Assembly: GCA_024803745.1 (NCBI GenBank) | Contig: JANJXV010000151.1 | Location: forward strand, 1,922,001 to 1,986,000 | Direction: 5' to 3' | Origin: Megascapheus bottae | Taxonomy: Eukaryota; Chordata; Mammalia; Rodentia; Geomyidae | DNA length: 64,000 bases | In this document: one piece after another, positions 56,401-64,000 of the stretch | How the letters are laid out: the number at the start of each line of letters is the position of its first letter | Position numbering within the stretch: the stretch's first letter is position 1 | Position numbers and translations under genes: made by a program | Notes under the pieces: generated by a model | Databases searched by the model: none | Told to the model about the DNA's origin: nothing | What the model saw: the letters and a program-made list of their open reading frames with translations, nothing else

Positions 56401-56528
56401 TTTATACACCTCCATTCTGTGACTTCACACACCTCCCTTCTGTGACATCACACACCTCCATTCTATGACTTCACAAACCTCCATTCTAAGACTTCACACA
56501 CCTCCATTCTATGACTTCACACACTTCC
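53466..56528. repeat. Large higher-order repeat H, unit 3 (3,063 bp)
   Basis: Collinear with unit 2 (offset 4,042) to about 55,970, then jumps to offset 3,063, skipping 979 bp. The junction ATTCTGTGACTTC is shared by both sides (51,919 and about 52,898 in unit 2). One of the two 660-bp marker copies is lost with the deletion. Confidence 0.88.
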
Positions 56529-59500
56529 ATTGTTTGACATCATACACCTCCATTTTTTGACTTCACACACCTCCGTTCCATGAATTCACCCACCTCCATT
56601 CTATGAGTTCACACACCTCCATTCTATGAGTTCACACACCTTCATTCTTACTTCAGCAACATCCATTCTATGACTTCAGACACCTCCATTCTATGACTTC
56701 ACACACCTTCACTCTTACTTCAGCAACATCCATTCTATGACTTCATACACCTCAATTCTATGACTTCACAAACCTCCATTCTGTGACTTCACACAACTCC
56801 ATTCTGGGTTCACAAACCTCCATTCTGTGACTTCACACACCTTTATTCTGACTTCACACACCTCCATTCTATGACTTCACACACTTCCATTCTATGACTT
56901 CACACACCTCCATTCTGTGACTTCACACACCTCCTCACTGAGTTCACACACCTCCATTCTGTGTCTTCACACACCTCCATTCTGTGACTTCACACACCTA
57001 CTTCTATGACTTCACACACCTCCATTCTGTGACTTCACACACCTCAAATCTGAGTTCACACACCTCCATTCTATGACATCACACACCTCCATTCTGTGAC
57101 TTCACACACCTCCATTCTATCACTTCACACACCTCCATTCTATGACTTCAGAAACCTACTTTGTTACTTCACCCACCTCCATTCTATGAGTTCACACACC
57201 TGCATTGTGACTTCACACACCTCTATTATCTGACTTCACACACCTCCATTCTGACTTCACACACCTCCATTCTGACTTCACACACCTCAATTCTGTGACT
57301 TCACACACTTCCATTCTATGATTTCACACACCTCCATTCTGTGACTTCACAGACCTCCATTCTATGACTTTACACACCTCCTTTCTGAGTTCACACACCT
57401 CCATTCTTTGACTTCACACACCTCCATTGTGACTTCATACACCTCCATTCTATGAGTTCACACACCTCCATTCTGACTTCACACACTTCCATTCTATGAC
57501 TTCACACAGGTCCATTCTCACTTAACACTCCTCCATTCTATGATTTCGCACACCTCTGTTCTGACTTCACACACCTGCATTCTGTGACTTCACACACCTC
57601 CATTCTATAACTTCACACACCTCCATTCTGTGACTTCACACACCTCCACTCTGTGACTTTACACACCTCCATTCTGTGACTTCACACACCTCCATTCTGT
57701 GATTTCACACACAATCCTTTCTATGACTTCACAAACCTCCCTTCTGTGAATTCACACACCTCCATTCTGGGTTCACACACCTACATTCTGTGACTTCACA
57801 CACCTCCATTCTGTGACATCACACACCTCCATTCTATGACTTCACACACCTCCATCTGTGACTTCACACACATCCATTCTATGACTTCACACTCCTCCAT
57901 TCTATGAGTTCACACACCTCCATTCTGTGACTTCACACACCTCCGTTCTATGACTTCACACACCTCCATTCTATGACTTCACACACCTCCATTCTGACTT
58001 CACACACTTCCATTTTGACTTCAAACATCTCCAATCTGACCTCACACACCTCCATTCTATGACTTCACACACCTCCATTCTCTGACTTCAAAAACCAATA
58101 TTCTATGACTTCAAACACCTCCATTCTATGATTTCACACACCTCCATTCTATGACTTCACACACCTCCATTCTGACTTCACACACCTCAATTCTGTGACT
58201 TCACACACCTCCATTCTATGATTTCACACACCTCCATTCTATGACTTCACACACCTCCATCTGTGACTTCACACACGTGCATTCTATGACTTCACACTCC
58301 TCCATTCTACGAGTTCGCACACCTCCATTCTGTGACTTCAAACACCTCCATTCTATGACTTCACACACCTCCATTCTATGACTTCACACACCTCCTTTCT
58401 GAGTTGACACACTTCCATTCTGTCACTTCACACACCTCCAATCTGACCTCACACACCTCCATTCTATGACTTCACACACCTCCATTCTCTGACTTCAAAA
58501 ACCAACATTCTATGACTTCAAACACCTCCATTCTATGACTTCACACACCTCCATTCTGAGACTTCACACACCTCCACTCTGTGACTTTACACACCTCCAC
58601 TCTGTGACTACACACACCTCCATTCTATGATTTCACACACCTCCATTCTATGACTTCACACACCTCCATTCTGACTTCACACACCTCAATTCTGTGACTT
58701 CACACACCTCGATTCTGTGATTTCACACACCTCCATTTTATGACTTCTCAGACCTCCATTCTATGACTTCAAACACCTCCATTCTATGACTTCACACACC
58801 TCCATTCTGAGACTTCACACACCTCCTTTCTGAGTTCACACACATCAATTCTGTGACTTCACACACCTCCATTGTGACTTCATACACCTCCATTCTGTGA
58901 GTTCACACACCTCCATTCTGACTTCACACACTTCCATTCTATGACTTCACACACCTCCTTTCTGACTTCACACTGCTCCATTCTAGGACTTCGCACACCT
59001 GTATTCTGACTTCACACACCTGCATTCTGTGACTTCACACACCTCCATTCTATGACTTCACAAACCTCCATTTTGTGACTTCACACACCTCCACTCTGTG
59101 ACTCTACACACCTCCATTCTGTGACTTCACACACCTCCATTGTGTGATTTCACACACAATCCATTCTATGACTTCACAAACCTCCCTTCTGTGAATTCAC
59201 ACATCTCCATTCTGGGTTCACACACCTCCATTCTGTGACTTCACACACCTCCATTCTGGGACATCACACACCTCCATTCTATGACTTCACACACCTCCAT
59301 CTGTGACTTCACACACCTCCATTCTATGACTTCACACTCCTCCATTCTATGAGTTCACACACCTCCTTTCTGTGACTTCACACACCTCCATTCTATGACT
59401 TCACACACCTCCGTTCTATGACTTCACACACCTCCATTCTGACTTCACATACTTCCGTTTTGACTTCAAACACCTCATTTCTGTGACTTCGTACACCTCC

Positions 59501-61021
59501 ATTCTATGATTTCACACACCTCCATTCTATGACTTCACACACCTCCATTCTATGACTTCACACACCTCCCTTCTGAGTTGACACACTTCATTTCTGTCAC
59601 TTCACACACCTCCAATCTGACCTCACACACCTCCATTCTATGCCTTCACACACCTCCATTCTCTGATTTCAAAAACCAACATTCTATGACTTCAAACACC
59701 TCCATTCTATGACTTCACACACCTCCATTCTGAGACTTCACACACCTCCATTCTGTGACGTTACACACCTCCACTCTGTGACTACACACACTTCCATTAT
59801 GTGATTTCACACACCTCCATTCTATGACTTCACACACCTCCATTCTCTGACTTCACACACCTCCATTCTGTGACTTCACACAGCTCCACTCTGTGACTTT
59901 ACACACCTCCATTCTGTGTCTTCACACACCTCCATCCTGTGATTTCACACACCTCCATTCTATGATTTCGCACACCTCCATTCTATGACTTCACACACCT
60001 CCATTCTATGACTTCACAGACCTCCATTCTATGAATTCACATACTTCTATTCTGTGAGTAGACACACCACCATTCTATGACTTCACACACCTCCATTCTG
60101 ACTTCACACACTTCCATTCTATGACTTCACACAGCTCCATTCTGAAATCACACTCCTCCATTCTAGGACTTCGCACACCTCTATTCTGAGTTCACACACC
60201 TGCATTCTGTGACTACACACACCTCCATTCTATGACTTCACAAACCTCCATTCTGTGACTTCACACACCTCCATTCTATGACTTTACACACCTCCATTCT
60301 GTGACTTCACACACCTCCATTCTGTGATTTCACACACAATCCATTCTATGACTTCACAAACCTCCCTTCTGTGAATTCACACATCTCCATTCTGGGTTCA
60401 CACACCTCCATTCTGTGACTTCACACACCTCCATTCTGGCACTTCACACACCTCCATTCTATGACTTCACACACCTCCATCTGTGACTTCACAAACCTCC
60501 ATTCTATGACTTCACACTCCTTCATTCTATGAGTTCACACACCTCCTTTCTGTGACTTCACACACCTCCATTCTATGACTCCACACACCTCCGTTCTATG
60601 ACTTCACACACCTCCATTCTGACTTCACATACTTCCATTTTGACTTCAAACACCTCATTTCTGTGACATCACACACCTCCATTCTATGAGTTCACACAGC
60701 TCCATTCTGACTTCACACACCTCCATTCTATGACTTCGTACACCTCTATTCTGACTTCACACCCCTCCATTCTGTGACTTCACATACCTCCATTCTTTGA
60801 CTTCACACCCCTCCATTCTGTGACTGCACATACCTCCATTCTTTGACTTCACACCCCTCCATTCTGTGCCTTCACACACCTCCTCTCTGTGACTTTATAC
60901 ACCTCAATTCTGTGACTTCACACACCTCCCTTCTGTGACATCACACACCTCCATTCTATGACTTCACAAACCTCCATTCTAAGACTTCACACACCTCCAT
61001 TCTATGACTTCACACACTTCC
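56529..61021. repeat. Large higher-order repeat H, unit 4 (4,493 bp)
   Basis: Collinear with unit 1 at a constant offset of 12,258 throughout, so it keeps the 1,111-bp segment missing in units 2 and 3. It has only one copy of the 660-bp duplication: 5,153 minus 660 equals 4,493. It thus resembles unit 1 more than its direct neighbours do. Confidence 0.88.
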
Positions 61022-64000
61022 ATTGTTTGACATCATACACCTCCATTTTTTGACTTCACACACCTCCGTTCCATGAATTCACCCACCTCCATTCTATGAG
61101 TTCACACACCTCCATTCTATGAGTTCACACACCTTCATTCTTACTTCAGCAACATCCATTCTATGACTTCAGACACCTCCATTCTATGACTTCACACACC
61201 TTCACTCTTACTTCAGCAACATCCATTCTATGACTTCACACACCTCCATTCTATGACTTCACAAACCTCCATTCTGTGACTTCACACACCTCCATTCTGG
61301 GTTCACACACCTCCATTCTGTGACTGCACACACCTCTATTCTGACTTCACACACCTCCATTCTATGACTTCACACACTTCCATTCTATGACTTCACACAC
61401 CTCCATTCTGTGACTTCACACACCTCCTCACTGAGTTCACACACCTCCATTCTGTGTCTTCACACACCTCCATTCTGTGACCTCACACACCTACTTCTAT
61501 GACTTCACACACCTCCATTCTGTGACTTCACACACCTCAAATCTGAGTCCACACACCTCCATACTGTGACTTCAAACACCTCTATTCTGTGACTTCACAC
61601 ACCTCCATTCTATGACTTCACACACCTCCATTCTATGCCTTCACACACCTCCATTCTGTGACTTCACACACCTCCATTCTATGACTTCACACACCTCCAT
61701 TCTATGACTTCAGAAACCTACATTGTTACTTCTCACACCTCCATTCTATGGGTTCACACACCTGCATTGTGACTTCACACACCTCTATTATCTGACTTCA
61801 CACACCTCCATTCTGACTTCACACACATCCATTCTCACTTCACACACCTCAATTCTGTGACTTCACACACCTTCATTCTATGATTTCACACACCTCCATT
61901 CTGTGACTTCACAGACCTCCATTCTATGACTTTACACACCTCCTTTCTGAGTTCACACACCTCCATTCTTTGACTTCACACACCTCCATTGTGACTTCAT
62001 ACACCTCCATTCTATGAGTTCACACACGTCCATTCTGACTTCACACACTTCCATTCTATGACTTCACACAGCTCAATTCTAACTTCACACTCCTCCATTC
62101 TATGACTTCGCACACCTCTGTTCTGACTTCACACACCTGCATTCTGTGACTTCACACACCTCCAATCTATAACTTCATACACCTCCATTCTGTGACTTCA
62201 CACACCTGCACTCTGTGACTTTACACACCTCCATTCTGTGACTTCACACACCTCCATTGTGTGATTTCACACACAATCCATTCTATGACTTCACAAACCT
62301 CCCTTCTGTTAATTCACACACCTCCATTCTGGGTTCACACACCTACATTCTGTGACTTCACACACCTCCATTCTGTGACTTCACACACCTCCATTCTATG
62401 ACTTCACACACCTCCATCTGTGACTTCACACACGTCCATTCTATGACTTCACACTCCTCCATTCTATGAGTTCACACACCTCCATTCTGTGACTTCACAC
62501 ACCTCCATTCTATGACTTCACACACCTCCATTCTGACTTCACACACTTCCATTTTGACTTCAAACACCTCCAATCTGACCTCACACACCTCCATTCTATG
62601 ACTTCACACACCTCCATTCTCGGACTTCACAAACCAATATTCTATGACTTCAAACACCTCCATTCTATGACTTCACACACCTCTTTTCTGAGTTGACACA
62701 CTTCCATTCTGTCACTTCACACACCTCCAATCTGGCCTCACACACCTCCATTCTATGACTTCACACACCTCCATTCTCTGACTTCAAATACCAACATTCT
62801 ATGACTTCAAACACCTCCATTCTATGACTTCACACACCTCCATTCTGAGACTTCACACACCTCCACTCTGTGACTTTACACACCTCCACTCTGTGACTAC
62901 ACACACCTCCATTCTATGATTTCACACACCTCCATTCTTTGACTTCACACAGCTCCATTCTGACTTCACGCACCTCAATTCTGTGACTTCACACACCTCG
63001 ATTCTATGATTTCACACACCTCCATTTTATGACTTCTCAGACCTCCATTCTATGACTTCAAACACCTCCATTCTATGACTTCACACACCTCCATTCTGAG
63101 ACTTCACACATCTCCAATCTGGGTTCACACACCTCCATTCTGTGACTTCACACACCTCCATTCTGGGACATCACACACCTCCATTCTATGACTTCACACA
63201 CCTCCATCTGTGACTTCACACACCTCCATTCTATGACTTCACACTCCTCCATTCTATGAGTTCACACACCTCCTTTCTGTGACTTCACACACCTCCATTC
63301 TATGACTTCACACACCTCCGTTCTATGACTTCACACACCTCCATTCTGACTTCACATACTTCCGTTTTGACTTCAAACACCTCATTTCTGTGACTTCATA
63401 CACCTCCATTCTATGATTTCACACACCTCCATTCTATGACTTCACACACCTCCATTCTATGACTTCACACACCTCCTTTCTGAGTTGACACACTTCCATT
63501 CTGTGACTTCACACAACTCCAATCTGACCTCACACACCTCCATTCTACGACTTCACACACCTCCATTCTCTGACTTCAAAAACCAACATTCTATGACTTC
63601 AAACACCTCCATTCTATGACTTCACACACCTCCATTCTGAGACTTCACACACCTCCATTCTGTGACTTTACACACCTCCACTCTGTGACTACACACACTT
63701 CCATTCTGTGATTTCACACACCTCCATTCTATGACTTCACACACCTCCATTCTCTGACTTCACACACCTCCATTCTGTGACTTCACACAACTCCATTCTA
63801 TGAATTCACATACTTGTATTCTGTGAGTAGACACACCTCCATTCTATGACTTCACACAGCTCCATTCTGACTTCACACTCCTCCATTCTAGGACTTCACA
63901 CACCTCTTTTCTGACTTCACACACCTGCATTCTGTGACTTCACACACCTCCATTCTATGACTTCACAAACCTCCATTCTGTGACTTCACATACCTCCACT
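61022..64000. repeat. Large higher-order repeat H, unit 5, partial and more diverged
   Basis: Starts at the ATTGTTTGACATCATAC marker and follows units 1-4, but with more private changes, such as CTGACTGCACAC near 61,322 and a block missing near 63,110 where ATCTCCAATCTGGG joins two parts. The window ends inside the unit. Greater divergence suggests the homogenised core lies to the left. Confidence 0.78.

Larger units (their letters stand above)
1..64000. repeat. 21-23 bp tandem satellite array filling the window
   Basis: The whole window, apart from two 320-bp LTR insertions, is a head-to-tail array of one short monomer. The 23-bp form reads CTCCATTCTATG then ACTTCACACAC. A second 23-bp form has TTCTGTGACTT in place of TTCTATGACTT, and a 21-bp form has TTCTGACTT (2 bp shorter). 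Other frequent variants are TTCTTTGACTT, GAGTTCACAC, CACCTCAATT, CACTTCCATT and CACAAACC. The 23-bp consensus has 9 C, 7 T, 6 A and 1 G, so one strand is almost free of G. All monomers lie in the same direction; I saw no inverted segment. Dividing the length by the mean period gives about 2,800 monomers. I do not recognise this satellite by name. The monomers carry no gene, RNA gene or origin that I can support. Confidence 0.98.

Noticed and set aside
1..64000. CRISPR array
   Set aside because: Monomers are directly adjacent, with no unique spacers between conserved repeats. The monomers themselves vary, and an ERV LTR is present, which indicates an animal genome.
1..64000. Telomeric repeat, alpha satellite or other well-known satellite
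   Set aside because: The unit is not TTAGGG-like and is far shorter than 171 bp. The 21-23 bp sequence does not match a family I can name with confidence.
1..64000. Bacterial-type promoters (TATGAC as a -10-like box)
   Set aside because: The string is part of every A-type monomer and has no spaced -35 box or gene downstream. The genome is eukaryotic.

Overview
This window is essentially one uninterrupted tandem satellite array with no protein-coding gene. A 21-23 bp monomer (CTCCATTCTATG joined to ACTTCACACAC in its 23-bp form) is repeated head to tail across all 64 kb, roughly 2,800 times by my estimate. It always runs in the same orientation. The only other DNA is two 320-bp copies of one solo LTR of an endogenous retrovirus (1518-1837 and 11345-11664). 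Each copy has TG...CA ends, an AATAAA signal and a perfect 6-bp target-site duplication, ACCTCC. The 6-bp duplication favours a class II (ERVK-like) element. A multi-kilobase satellite plus an ERV LTR points to vertebrate, probably mammalian, heterochromatin (subtelomeric, pericentromeric or interstitial), most likely from a long-read assembly. I cannot name the species.

The array is built from nested higher-order repeats (HORs), read from shared rare variants that recur at fixed spacing. (1) 1-15,542 holds two copies of a large block starting at 1 and 9,940. Each contains the LTR and is followed by a 2,045-bp HOR (three copies at 3,628-9,670, one copy at 13,367-15,273). A third, truncated block begins at 15,543 and lacks about 2.75 kb including the LTR. 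(2) 15,866-19,215 holds a 1,005-bp duplication and then a 1,070-bp HOR twice. (3) 19,216-22,600 is a mosaic with a 1,628-bp period. (4) 22,601-29,434 holds a 2,264/2,285/2,285-bp HOR three times; copies 2 and 3 are almost identical. (5) 29,435-34,850 holds 1,280-bp HORs. (6) 34,851-42,300 is an older mosaic with 1,525 and 918-bp spacings. (7) 42,301-64,000 is a large HOR whose successive copies measure 5,153, 4,042, 3,063 and 4,493 bp plus a partial fifth. The length differences are whole blocks missing at monomer-matched junctions.

No genes act together here. The window records satellite growth at every scale: single monomers, a 110-bp five-monomer duplication, 0.9-5 kb HORs and a block of 5.6-9.9 kb that carried an LTR with it. 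Short open frames (60-75 codons) are by-products of the repeat. The points most worth follow-up are the LTR co-amplified with the satellite, the exact arithmetic of the large HOR, the very recent 2,285-bp duplication, the strong strand asymmetry, and the recurring dyad and CRE-like motif within the monomers.
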